64,000 nt of DNA from the NCBI GenBank assembly GCA_937129145.1, contig CAKZMU010000014.1, forward strand, positions 51,977 to 115,976, in the 5' to 3' direction. Below are positions 29,152 to 36,406 of this stretch, in pieces. The DNA is from an uncultured Lacinutrix sp. (GTDB lineage Bacteria; Bacteroidota; Bacteroidia; Flavobacteriales; Flavobacteriaceae). How positions within the stretch are numbered: the first letter of the stretch is position 1; each line of letters opens with the position of its first letter. Below the pieces are notes generated by a model. The model was not told the DNA's origin. It saw only the letters and a list, made by a program, of their open reading frames with translations, and made no database searches. The translations under genes were made by a program, and so were the position numbers.

Positions 29152-29225
29152 GTCATTCCTGCGAAGGCAGGAATCCACAAAATAACAATAAAGAATAAAA
29201 AGATTCCTGCCTTCGCAGGAATGAC
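29152..29225. repeat. GTCATTCC...GGAATGAC inverted repeat element (argE-argH gap)
   Basis: This is the full form of the repeat. A left unit with GTCATTCCTGCGAAGGCAGG and a right unit with CCTGCCTTCGCAGGAATGAC face each other across about 25 bp of AT-rich DNA. Each unit is itself a hairpin (CCTGC-GAAG-GCAGG). The whole fills the gap between argE and argH. Confidence 0.85.
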
Positions 29226-29239
29226 AAAAGACAATAATT

Positions 29240-30514
29240 ATGAAACTTTGGGACAAAGGCTATTCAATAGATAAAAAAATAGAACAATTTACTGTTGGTA
29301 ACGACAGAGAAATTGATATGCATATTGCTAAATATGATGTGCAAGCATCCTTAGCTCACGCTATTATGCTGGAATCTATAGAAATAATAACAACTGAAGA
29401 GTTAGAGCAATTAAAAATAGAGCTTAACAAGCTGTTAAATCAGATACAACAAGGTGATTTTGTAATTGAAGACCAATTTGAAGATGTACATTCTAAAATT
29501 GAATTTGAATTGACCAAACAATTAGGAGTCGTTGGAAAAAAAATTCACACAGCACGCTCCAGAAACGATCAGGTTTTAGTAGCACTTCAATTATATTACA
29601 AAGAAAATTTAGATGTTGTTAATGCAAAAATCAAAACTCTTTTTAATACACTTTTAACTTTAGCTGAAACACATAAAAACAGTTTGCTTCCAGGATATAC
29701 ACATTTACAGGTTGCAATGCCATCATCGTTCGGATTATGGTTTTCTGCCTATGCAGAAGTGTTAATTGACGATGTGCATGTGTTGCAGGCAGTTTCTAAA
29801 ATAGTGGACCAAAATCCGTTAGGATCTGCAGCTGGGTACGGTAGTTCGTTTCCTATAGATAGAAAAAAAACAACTAAGGAATTACACTTTTCAACTTTAA
29901 AATACAATGTGGTTGCAGCACAGTTAAGTAGAGGAAAAAACGAACGAGCTATTGCCAATGCTTTAGGTGGTTTATGTAATACCTTAGGTAGATTTGCTAT
30001 GGATATTTGTTTATATATGAGTCAAAATTTTGAATTTATAACCTTTCCAGACATACTCACGACAGGAAGTAGTATTATGCCACATAAAAAAAACCCAGAT
30101 GTATTTGAACTTATTAGAGGAAAGTGTAATAAAATTCAAGCTTTACATGCCGAAATGCTACTAGTTACCAATAATTTACCAAGTGGTTACCATAGAGATT
30201 TTCAATTGTTAAAAGAAAATATCATCAATGCTTTTGTAGATGTAAAAGACATTTTAGATATTTTTAATTATGCCATACAGCAAGTAATTGTAAAGGACAT
30301 AGATTTAAATGATGAAAAATACCAATATCTATTTACGGTAGATAGTATAAATAATCTAGTAATAGAAGGGCAATCCTTTAGAGATGCATATCAAACTGTT
30401 AGTGGTCAAATACAGGCTGAAACTTATAAGCCTGATTTTGGTAAAAAGCATTCTCATATTGGCAGTATGCATAATTTGTGTTTAAATGAGATTGAAAGGA
30501 AGTTTCCAAAATAA
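29240..30514 (+). CDS. argH: Argininosuccinate lyase
   Basis: This 424-residue fumarase/aspartase-superfamily lyase has HTARSRNDQV and the signature TGSSIMPHKKNPDVFELIRGK. It cleaves argininosuccinate to arginine and fumarate and ends the arg operon. A short sequence matching the ilvA 3' end begins 6 bp after its stop. Confidence 0.95.
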   Translation: MKLWDKGYSIDKKIEQFTVGNDREIDMHIAKYDVQASLAHAIMLESIEIITTEELEQLKIELNKLLNQIQQGDFVIEDQFEDVHSKIEFELTKQLGVVGKKIHTARSRNDQVLVALQLYYKENLDVVNAKIKTLFNTLLTLAETHKNSLLPGYTHLQVAMPSSFGLWFSAYAEVLIDDVHVLQAVSKIVDQNPLGSAAGYGSSFPIDRKKTTKELHFSTLKYNVVAAQLSRGKNERAIANALGGLCNTLGRFAMDICLYMSQNFEFITFPDILTTGSSIMPHKKNPDVFELIRGKCNKIQALHAEMLLVTNNLPSGYHRDFQLLKENIINAFVDVKDILDIFNYAIQQVIVKDIDLNDEKYQYLFTVDSINNLVIEGQSFRDAYQTVSGQIQAETYKPDFGKKHSHIGSMHNLCLNEIERKFPK

Positions 30515-30520
30515 TTTTTT

Positions 30521-30568
30521 GACGACGACCTAAATGACAAACCACACTTGTTTCAGTTTTTGGTGTAA
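30521..30568 (+). pseudogene. ilvA 3'-end fragment, copy 1
   Basis: This stretch reads in frame as DLNDKPHLFQFLV followed by TAA, matching the C-terminus of threonine deaminase (YLNDKSELLQLLV in the intact gene). It shares 26 of 29 bases with the copy ending at 38324. It begins 6 bp after the argH stop and has no upstream coding sequence of its own. Confidence 0.72.
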
Positions 30569-30632
30569 GTCTTTCTTTTTGTGTTATTCGATTTTTTTAA
30601 AATCAAACACATTAATTAATAAGGAAAATTTT

Positions 30633-30646
30633 ATACAAATTTGTAT
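30633..30646. promoter_or_regulatory. Perfect 14-bp palindrome upstream of sialidase
   Basis: ATACAAATTTGTAT is an exact dyad 30 bp before the sialidase start and could be an operator. There is no other evidence. Confidence 0.3.
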
Positions 30647-30675
30647 CTTAATACATTAATTATAACAATTCATTT

Positions 30676-31788
30676 ATGAGGTTTAAATACGCTCTTGTCG
30701 TCATACTTTTATTTTTTATTTCATGCGTTCAAAACAAAAAATCGCCTTCAAAAAAAAATAAAACGGAGTTTATAAATTTGTTTAGTTCTGATATGGACGA
30801 CAATGTTTCCTGTTATAGAATCCCTTCAATTATTACAGCACTTAATGGCGATATTATTACCACAATTGACGAAAGAGTCCCTTCTTGTGGCGATTTAAAA
30901 TGGAGCAATGATATTAATATTGTCATGCGTAGAAGTGAGGATAATGGTAAAACTTGGTCCGAAATTCAAAGTATTGTTGATTATCCCATTGGCGAATCTG
31001 CCTCAGACCCATCCATGATTTTAGATAAAACTACAGGCGAAATTTTTCTTTTCTTCAATTATATGAATCTAGACACCGAGAAAGATGTCTATTATTTAAA
31101 AATGATATCGAGTAAAGACAATGGCAAGTCTTGGTCTGCACCAATCGACATAACCTCTCAAATCACGAAGCCAGAATGGAAAAATGATTTTAAATTTATT
31201 ACGTCTGGAAGAGGTATTCAAACAAAATCAGGCGCATTAATCCATACACTCGTAAATCTGGAAAACGGTTTGCATCTTTTTAAAAGCATTGACTATGGCA
31301 AAAATTGGAGTTTAATAGATACGCCAATTAAACCTGCAGATGAATCTAAAGTAATGCAACTTAGCGATGGTTCGCTAATGATTAATAGCAGGGTAAATGG
31401 TGCTGGAGCTAGATATATACACAAATCTACCAACGATGGCGAAACGTGGACATCTAAAATGGACACACAATTAACTGACCCTGCTTGTAATGCTAGCTTA
31501 ATTCGGTACAGTTTAAAAAGTGAAGGCTCAGATAAGGACAGGTTGATTTTCTCCAACCTAAACTCTAAAGATGCACGAGAAAACTTAACAATTAGAATAA
31601 GTTACGACGAAGGCGAAACTTGGAGCAAGGGCAAGACTATATATGCTGGGAAAGCAGCTTATTCTTCGATGACAGTTCTTGAAAATGGAGATATAGGCTT
31701 GTTTTTTGAAAAGGACGTTTATAAAGAAAACGTTTTTGTAAGTTTCTCGCTAGAATGGCTAACAGATGGAAAAGACATTATAAACTAG
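30676..31788 (+). CDS. Exo-alpha-sialidase (GH33-like) lipoprotein
   Basis: This 370-residue protein has a lipobox (FFISC, Cys17), the sialidase YRIP motif (RIPSIITA) and five Asp-box-like repeats: SEDNGKTWS, SKDNGKSWS, SIDYGKNWS, STNDGETWT and SYDEGETWS. It would release terminal sialic acids outside the cell. No sialic acid transport or catabolism genes are nearby. The next frame is a broken GH27 gene, so this may be what is left of a glycan-degrading locus. Confidence 0.87.
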   Translation: MRFKYALVVILLFFISCVQNKKSPSKKNKTEFINLFSSDMDDNVSCYRIPSIITALNGDIITTIDERVPSCGDLKWSNDINIVMRRSEDNGKTWSEIQSIVDYPIGESASDPSMILDKTTGEIFLFFNYMNLDTEKDVYYLKMISSKDNGKSWSAPIDITSQITKPEWKNDFKFITSGRGIQTKSGALIHTLVNLENGLHLFKSIDYGKNWSLIDTPIKPADESKVMQLSDGSLMINSRVNGAGARYIHKSTNDGETWTSKMDTQLTDPACNASLIRYSLKSEGSDKDRLIFSNLNSKDARENLTIRISYDEGETWSKGKTIYAGKAAYSSMTVLENGDIGLFFEKDVYKENVFVSFSLEWLTDGKDIIN

Positions 31789-31794
31789 ATAATA

Positions 31795-31917
31795 ATGTTA
31801 AAAAATTCATTTCCGCTCATTATTTTGGTATTAATGATTTCTTGTAACACAAGGGATAATCATGTAAACCATAATACAAAAGCACCAATAATGGGTTGGG
31901 CTAGTTGGAATAATTAG
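31795..31917 (+). pseudogene. N-terminal remnant of a GH27 alpha-galactosidase-like gene
   Basis: Forty codons run from ATG to TAG. They encode a lipoprotein signal (LVLMISC) and then APIMGWASWNN, the start of the GH27 (melibiase) catalytic domain, whose family motif is PxMGWxSWN. The frame then ends in TAG, which overlaps the DoxX stop codon on the other strand (31914-31916). The missing roughly 400 codons are absent from the window. The cut falls exactly on the DoxX gene end, so this marks a deletion or insertion seam. Confidence 0.75.
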
Positions 31918-32297
31918 TCATTGACTTTACCAACGTTAGATTCTGATAATTTTGCTAATGATAATGCAGTAATTGCCATTACTAAATCTCTTACTGCAAC
32001 ATCTACATAAGTCCAACTAAAAATTAAAGTCAATGCAATTGCTACTAACCAAGCAGAAACCACATAAGCACCAATTTTTGTTTTTGTTAAAACAAGAACA
32101 CCAGCCACAATCTCTATAACACCAACTATCATCATAAATGCAGAAGGTTCAAAAGGAAGTATTCCAGCAAAACCTTCAGAAATATATTGAGACCAATCTG
32201 TCAAAATGTTTGTGAATTTGTCTAATCCAGCAACTATTGGCACTAAACCAAAAGTGTACTTTAAGATGTTTTTTACTAATTGTACATTTGAATTCAT
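31914..32297 (-). CDS. DoxX-family membrane protein
   Basis: This 127-residue protein has four predicted helices (about 12-30, 48-68, 73-92, 98-116) and the FGLVPIVAGLDKF pattern of DoxX-like proteins. It diverges from the sigma factor gene across 120 bp. The family is linked to thiol or respiratory redox processes, but no reaction can be assigned here. Confidence 0.75.
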   Translation of the reverse strand: MNSNVQLVKNILKYTFGLVPIVAGLDKFTNILTDWSQYISEGFAGILPFEPSAFMMIVGVIEIVAGVLVLTKTKIGAYVVSAWLVAIALTLIFSWTYVDVAVRDLVMAITALSLAKLSESNVGKVND

Positions 32298-32360
32298 AAT
32301 TTTATTTTTTAGATATTTTAAATTTCTTACACTCTTTTGATTGCAGATTTTAAAAAAGGA

Positions 32361-32374
32361 TACAAAATTTTGTA
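32361..32374. promoter_or_regulatory. Perfect palindrome between DoxX and sigma factor genes
   Basis: TACAAAATTTTGTA is an exact 14-bp dyad in the 120-bp divergent spacer, 44 bp from the sigma gene start. It could bind a dimeric regulator of either gene. Confidence 0.4.
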
Positions 32375-32417
32375 ACTTTTTTTAAAGTTTTTTATCTAAA
32401 GTAAAAGACACAATAAA

Positions 32418-33092
32418 ATGGAAGCAATAAACATCAATGATTTTAACAATCATAAAATAAAGGAGAGTGAAGTAATTAAACGGATTCTAAGTGGAGAAAA
32501 GGAACTTTATGAAATATTAGTAAAACGTAACAATCAAAAACTATACAGAATAATTAGGAGTTACATAAAAGATGATACGGAAATAGAAGATATAATGCAA
32601 GACAGTTATGTAAAAGCCTTCACTAAATTGTATCAATTTAAATTAGATTCAACTTTTTCTACTTGGCTTATTCGCATAGGAATAAACGAATCTTTAGCAC
32701 GTTTAAGCAAAAAAAGAAAATTATATCACTTAAACGAACAATCGGAAAATTTAAGAAGCAATACAATTTTAGAAATTCCAGATAGTCAACAACTAAATCC
32801 GCAGGACAAAATGATACGGAATGAAGCAAAACAAATATTGGAAAATGCAATTGATAATTTAGATATAAAATACAAGACAGTCTATATTATGAAAGAAGTG
32901 GAAGAAATGAGTCTAAAAGAGATTTCTATTGCTCTAGATTTAACTGTAGCCAATGTAAAGGTGCGTCTGCATAGGTCAAAAGAAATGCTAAAAAATATAC
33001 TTTATGAAGTTGCAAATGACAAAAATATCTTTGAATTTGGTTTCAGCAGATGTGACAGAATAACGGCAAACGTTATGAAACGAATAAAATAA
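32418..33092 (+). CDS. Sigma-70 family (ECF-like) RNA polymerase sigma factor
   Basis: This 224-residue protein has region 2 (about 25-95, DIMQDSYVKAFTKLYQFKLDSTFSTWLIRIGINE) and region 4 (about 140-195, YKTVYIMKEVEEMSLKEISIALDLTVANVKVRLHRSKEML). Its tail FGFSRCDRITANVMKRI is typical of a Bacteroidota sigma subgroup. No anti-sigma gene is adjacent. It is next to a thioredoxin/heme-protein cluster, so a role in a redox response is possible. Confidence 0.9.
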   Translation: MEAININDFNNHKIKESEVIKRILSGEKELYEILVKRNNQKLYRIIRSYIKDDTEIEDIMQDSYVKAFTKLYQFKLDSTFSTWLIRIGINESLARLSKKRKLYHLNEQSENLRSNTILEIPDSQQLNPQDKMIRNEAKQILENAIDNLDIKYKTVYIMKEVEEMSLKEISIALDLTVANVKVRLHRSKEMLKNILYEVANDKNIFEFGFSRCDRITANVMKRIK

Positions 33093-33156
33093 CTCTAGGT
33101 TTTAAACACTCTAACTAAAAAATAAAGCACAACATTTTAAAAAAAATCATTAAAAA

Positions 33157-33187
33157 TTTGCATAGTTAGGAATCCTTACTATATTTG
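33157..33187 (+). promoter_or_regulatory. Bacteroidota promoter with embedded TTAGGA palindromic operator
   Basis: TTTG (33157-33160), a 19-bp spacer and TATATTTG (33180-33187) match the Bacteroidota consensus TTTG-N19-TAnnTTTG. The spacer contains AGTTAGGA-A-TCCTTACT (33164-33180), whose 8-bp arms match at 7 of 8 positions. A dimer bound here would block polymerase, so repression of the thioredoxin-like gene is expected. Confidence 0.75.
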
Positions 33188-33225
33188 TAAAAGCAATAAC
33201 GCTTTAATCTAAAAATAATAATAAA

Positions 33226-33459
33226 ATGAGTAAATCAATTTTCTATCACGCAGGATGTCCAGTTTGTGTTAGTGCAGAACACGACATCGTTAATTTAGTA
33301 GGAGCAGATAACGTTGAAGTTGTAAACATCGGCGAAGACCGAACAAGAATATCTGAAGCAGAAAAAGCAGGAGTAAACTCTGTTCCAGCATTAGTTACGC
33401 CAAACGGAAACACATTGCATATCAACTTTGGTGCTTCTATGGCAGACGTAAAAGGCTAA
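33226..33459 (+). CDS. Small thioredoxin/glutaredoxin-like protein with CPVC
   Basis: This 77-residue protein has a redox motif C11-P-V-C14 after a first strand (SIFYHAGCPVC), and a cis-Pro-like VNSVPALVTPNG about 40 residues on, as in the thioredoxin fold. No signal peptide, so it is cytoplasmic. It is the first gene of the cluster leading to a MarR regulator and has the best operator/promoter in the set. Confidence 0.8.
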   Translation: MSKSIFYHAGCPVCVSAEHDIVNLVGADNVEVVNIGEDRTRISEAEKAGVNSVPALVTPNGNTLHINFGASMADVKG

Positions 33460-33474
33460 TTTTTTTAAACCATA

Positions 33475-33512
33475 AAGTTAGGATTCCTAATCAAAAAAAA
33501 GAATCCTAACTT
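33475..33512. promoter_or_regulatory. TTAGGATTCCTAA operator and inverted repeat
   Basis: AGTTAGGA-T-TCCTAATC (33476-33492) resembles the operator at 33164. Twelve bases (AAGTTAGGATTC) are then repeated in inverted form as GAATCCTAACTT (about 33501-33512). The site lies between the thioredoxin-like gene and the next secreted protein gene. It could be a double operator or an RNA hairpin; no T run follows on the + strand, so it is not a + strand terminator. Confidence 0.6.
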
Positions 33513-33528
33513 CTAAAAAACAAAAAAG

Positions 33529-34254
33529 ATGAAATCAATATTATTATTACTAACAGCAACGTTTCTTTTAAACACAACAAGTTCTTGTGCCCAAGATAGC
33601 GAATATAAAAATGACAATTTCAAAATTAATGAAGTTAGTGTAACACACAAATCCGATTTAGCAGTTACTATTTGGGAAATAGCTGTAGATGGGACAGCAG
33701 GAAAAACAACACCAACTAAAGTTGGTCAACTTGATGGAGCACCAGTATTAGGTTATGTGTTTCCAACAAGTTTAAAGCCAACAGATGTAGGTTTTAATCA
33801 AACAGATGGTATTGTAGCATTAGCTCTAACATCTCATCCAGACTTTGATGATACTCCTCTTTGGGATGAAAATAATGACAACGACTATGCTAATGATGGT
33901 ATAATTTGGCATCCACATTGGGTCATTCTTCACGAGGATAAACGAGTTGCAGGTGGTCTTTCAGTAAAACAGTTTAAAAAGGCTGATAAAACAGTAGTGT
34001 TACCACCGACTAATCCAGGAATGCCAATGTATATGGATTCACCAGGTTATCCTGTGACTACTAAAAGCAACACCATAAAAGTTGTAGTACCTGATTATAG
34101 AATGAATAACAAAACGGATTTTAACTATGATGGTGTAACAGCATTTATGAAAGTAAACACAAGTGATGAGAATTTGCCAATGTTAGGAGTTTATGATGTT
34201 TTTAGCGTTGCAAGTGGAGATTTATCTTTACCTTACAGTGTAAAAGAAAATTAA
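33529..34254 (+). CDS. Secreted protein of unknown function (possibly spondin-like)
   Basis: This 241-residue protein has a signal peptide ending in TSSCAQ (lipoprotein or ordinary cleavage both possible). The mature part is beta-rich and has no Cys. GIIWHPHWVILHEDKRVAGG contains His residues that could bind a metal, and Asp/Asn-rich stretches DENNDNDYANDG and PDYRMNNKTDFNYDG resemble loop Ca-binding segments. I do not recognise a family with confidence; a distant resemblance to spondin_N proteins is a guess. It sits between the CPVC protein and a heme protein. Confidence 0.65.
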   Translation: MKSILLLLTATFLLNTTSSCAQDSEYKNDNFKINEVSVTHKSDLAVTIWEIAVDGTAGKTTPTKVGQLDGAPVLGYVFPTSLKPTDVGFNQTDGIVALALTSHPDFDDTPLWDENNDNDYANDGIIWHPHWVILHEDKRVAGGLSVKQFKKADKTVVLPPTNPGMPMYMDSPGYPVTTKSNTIKVVVPDYRMNNKTDFNYDGVTAFMKVNTSDENLPMLGVYDVFSVASGDLSLPYSVKEN

Positions 34255-34260
34255 AAATAT

Positions 34261-34488
34261 ATGGATTCTTGGTTAGAAACTTTATTTGTAAAAACACCTC
34301 AGGATGGTTTTGAACTTGCTATAAAACTAGCTAGAATGGGTGTGAAATATACACAGCCAGATATGGAAAAGCTAAAAAAAGGTAGAGCGCAATATGCAGA
34401 TGATGCTCAATTTTTAATTGCAGCTTCACAAGTTATTGCGATACATTACCAAACCATTGCAAAAGCAAACAATTATTGGAAAACTTAA
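34261..34488 (+). CDS. Hexameric tyrosine-coordinated heme protein (HTHP) homologue
   Basis: This protein of 75 residues matches the HTHP family, known from a marine alphaproteobacterium. Shared features are TPQDGFELAIKLARMGVKYTQPD, QYADDAQFLIAASQVIAIHYQTIA and ANNYW. Tyr45 (in RAQYADD) falls at the position I recall for the heme-ligating tyrosine. HTHP has weak peroxidase/catalase-like activity. It follows the secreted protein by 6 bp and was most likely co-transcribed with it. Confidence 0.82.
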   Translation: MDSWLETLFVKTPQDGFELAIKLARMGVKYTQPDMEKLKKGRAQYADDAQFLIAASQVIAIHYQTIAKANNYWKT

Positions 34489-34500
34489 CACAAATTTATT

Positions 34501-34764
34501 ATGAAAATAGCAGTTTGGGACACATATGTAAAAAGAAAAGATGGAAATATTATGCATTTTGATATTCTCGTTCCTGATAACGTAATCAATGAACAAACCA
34601 TATTTAATTTTGGAAAAGATTACTTAAAAACAAAATCTTTTGAAACAGAGCAATTGACTTCAAATGAATGTCGCTTGTGTCATATTGAACAGGCAACAGA
34701 AGAAATAGTTTTATCAATTGAAAATCAAGGCTATTTTATAATAGAAATGGAAAATTGTAATTAA
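34501..34764 (+). CDS. DUF2024 family protein
   Basis: This small cytoplasmic protein of 87 residues opens with KIAVWDTYVKRKDGNIMHFDILVPD, the DUF2024 signature, and contains ECRLCHIE (a CxxCH) near residue 60 and a conserved Gly/aromatic C-terminus. Function is not known. It lies 12 bp after the heme protein gene and ends the cluster before the MarR regulator. Confidence 0.82.
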   Translation: MKIAVWDTYVKRKDGNIMHFDILVPDNVINEQTIFNFGKDYLKTKSFETEQLTSNECRLCHIEQATEEIVLSIENQGYFIIEMENCN

Positions 34765-34769
34765 TTTAA

Positions 34770-34787
34770 TTAGGATTACTAACTTTG
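34770..34787 (+). promoter_or_regulatory. Operator-like site and -7 element upstream of MarR gene
   Basis: AATTAGGA-T-TACTAACT (about 34768-34784) matches the TTAGGAnTCCTAA-type sites at 33164 and 33476 at most positions. It overlaps a -7 element TAACTTTG (34780-34787). The -33 match (ATTG at 34754) is at a long spacing. Autoregulation of the MarR gene is the natural reading. Confidence 0.55.
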
Positions 34788-34817
34788 CCTGTCGAACAAA
34801 TTTCGACAGGCTTTTTT
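34787..34817 (+). terminator. Intrinsic terminator directly before the MarR start codon
   Basis: GCCTGTCGAA-caaa-TTTCGACAGGC followed by six T residues touches the ATG at 34818. It should terminate the DUF2024 transcript. A transcript starting at the -7 element just before it would begin inside the stem. Confidence 0.8.
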
Positions 34818-35423
34818 ATGAAGGAAAGTACATTTAACCCAGAACAACAAGAAAAGGACATTTCGAGTAAAATCGTAGCAGGATTAGAGCGCGTTTCTGA
34901 AGTATTTAAGGTCTTGCTATGGGAAAAAGCGAAGCACGTTGCTTTAAGCCCAATTCAAATACAGATTCTTATTTTTATAGCATTTCACAAACAAAATTTG
35001 TGTAATGTTAGCCACTTAGCCAAAGAGTTTAATGTCACAAAACCAACGGTAAGTGATGCTATTAGAGTTTTGGACAAGAAAGGGTTGATTGTAAAAGATT
35101 TTTCATCACCAGATAGCCGAAGTTATTCCATAGCATTATCAGATTTAGGAAATGACATTGTATCTCAAACCTATGATTTTTCTAATCCTTTAAAAAAACA
35201 AGTTGATGGCTTTTCTCAATTGGAGTTGGAAAGTTTATTCAGCACTTTAAATCAGCTCATTTACAAATTAAACCGCAACGGAATTTTAAGCGTTCAAAGA
35301 ACGTGTTATGGATGTAAATTTTATGAAAAGAACATGGATAATGATTTTTGCAACTTATTGCAAAAAAAATTATTGAGCGAAGAAATTAGGTTGGACTGCC
35401 CAGACTATGAAGAAAAAATATAA
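34818..35423 (+). CDS. MarR-family regulator with C-terminal four-Cys motif
   Basis: I use the ATG at 34818 (201 residues) because the alternative upstream TTG lies inside the terminator hairpin. The winged helix covers about 45-125 (VSHLAKEFNVTKPTVSDAIRVLDKKGLIVKDFSSPDSRSYSIALS). The C-terminus has C163-x2-C166-x11-C178-x15-C194 (CYGCKFYE ... FCNLL ... LDCPDYE), a likely iron-sulfur or zinc site that could sense redox state. It is the best candidate to bind the TTAGGA palindromes of this cluster. Confidence 0.88.
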   Translation: MKESTFNPEQQEKDISSKIVAGLERVSEVFKVLLWEKAKHVALSPIQIQILIFIAFHKQNLCNVSHLAKEFNVTKPTVSDAIRVLDKKGLIVKDFSSPDSRSYSIALSDLGNDIVSQTYDFSNPLKKQVDGFSQLELESLFSTLNQLIYKLNRNGILSVQRTCYGCKFYEKNMDNDFCNLLQKKLLSEEIRLDCPDYEEKI

Positions 35424-35451
35424 GCCAGACTTGTTTCAGCTTTTGAAATAA
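35422..35451 (+). pseudogene. ilvA 3'-end fragment, copy 2
   Basis: This 30-bp piece begins exactly at the MarR stop codon region. It reads KPDLFQLLK and then TAA. Its first 18 bases (AAGCCAGACTTGTTTCAG) are identical to the copy at 38295-38312. It is too short to be a gene and is recognised only through the other copies. Confidence 0.6.
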
Positions 35452-35538
35452 AGTATTTTGATATTTCCTTTTAGTTTTAACAATATTTTTTAGTTATTTT
35501 CTTTAGTATATTAGTTTGCATCTAATTAATTATATAAA

Positions 35539-36339
35539 ATGAAAGTATTATCGAAAGGTCAATATTATGGTTCAATGAATTTTGAACAAGAAATTAATGG
35601 CATTATTCTTTCGGAATATGATTATTCAGCATCTAAAACAGAATGGCATTACCATGAGAACCCTTATTTAATGTATGTTTTAGGCGGGGATTTGTTTGAT
35701 ATAAATAAAAAAAATAAAACGGGATGTAGTGCAGGGAATTTATTACTCCATAATTGGGATGAGCCACATTTTAATGAAAAACATTCATCATACTCAAGAG
35801 GTTTTCATGTTGAGTTTGAACGTAGTTGGTTTAAACAAAAACAATTAGATATAAATCTCTGGGAAGGTAGTCAGCTCATAAAAAACCCAAAATCACATCA
35901 TTTATTAGCCAAAATATATTTTGAGTTTAAATGTCAGGATATTTATTCTAATATATCTATAGAGTTATTATTGTTTCAATTATGTGAAAGTATTGAATCT
36001 GAAAAAGCAATTGTTAGTAAAGATGAGCCACAATGGATGAACGCTTTAAGAGAAATTCTTCATCAGAATAATCAAAACCTCTCACTAAATCATCTTTCTA
36101 ATATTTTAGGAGTACATCCAGCACATTTATCAAGAGCTGTGCCTAAATATTTAAAAACCACTCTTGGTGATTATGCAAGGCAGCAAAAAATTAAAATAGC
36201 TTTAGTTTTTTTATTAAACTCTAAATTATCATTAACCGAAATTGCTTATGCTTCAGGTTTTTCAGATCAAAGCCATTTCATTAGGGTTTTTAAAATGTAT
36301 ATTGGTTTAACGCCAAGTCAATTCAGAAATAAAAAATAG
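35539..36339 (+). CDS. AraC-family transcriptional regulator
   Basis: This 266-residue protein has a cupin-like N-terminal domain (EWHYHENPYLMYVLGGDLFD, about 35-55) and a C-terminal double helix-turn-helix (about 165-264: LSLNHLSNILGVHPAHLSRAVPKYL, LSLTEIAYASGFSDQSHFIRVFKMYIGLTPSQFR). It lies 67 bp before the serine hydrolase gene on the same strand, which may be its target. Confidence 0.9.
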   Translation: MKVLSKGQYYGSMNFEQEINGIILSEYDYSASKTEWHYHENPYLMYVLGGDLFDINKKNKTGCSAGNLLLHNWDEPHFNEKHSSYSRGFHVEFERSWFKQKQLDINLWEGSQLIKNPKSHHLLAKIYFEFKCQDIYSNISIELLLFQLCESIESEKAIVSKDEPQWMNALREILHQNNQNLSLNHLSNILGVHPAHLSRAVPKYLKTTLGDYARQQKIKIALVFLLNSKLSLTEIAYASGFSDQSHFIRVFKMYIGLTPSQFRNKK

Positions 36340-36406
36340 ATGTTAATTTCATTCTATTTTGAATATTTTTAATGGATTACTTTTGAATTATACTAAAACT
36401 CAAAAC

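Noticed and set aside
29152..29225. Repeat array as a CRISPR
   Set aside because: Only two facing units exist, with no regular spacers and no cas genes; elements are scattered singly across the window.
22386..30514. Standard ornithine transcarbamylase pathway
   Set aside because: The transcarbamylase has the acylornithine-type motifs and the deacylase lies after it in the operon, so carbamoylation is on the acylated intermediate.
33475..33512. 12-bp inverted repeat as an intrinsic terminator of the CPVC gene
   Set aside because: No T run follows on the + strand, and the arms match the operator sites at 33164 and 34768, so an operator is the better reading.
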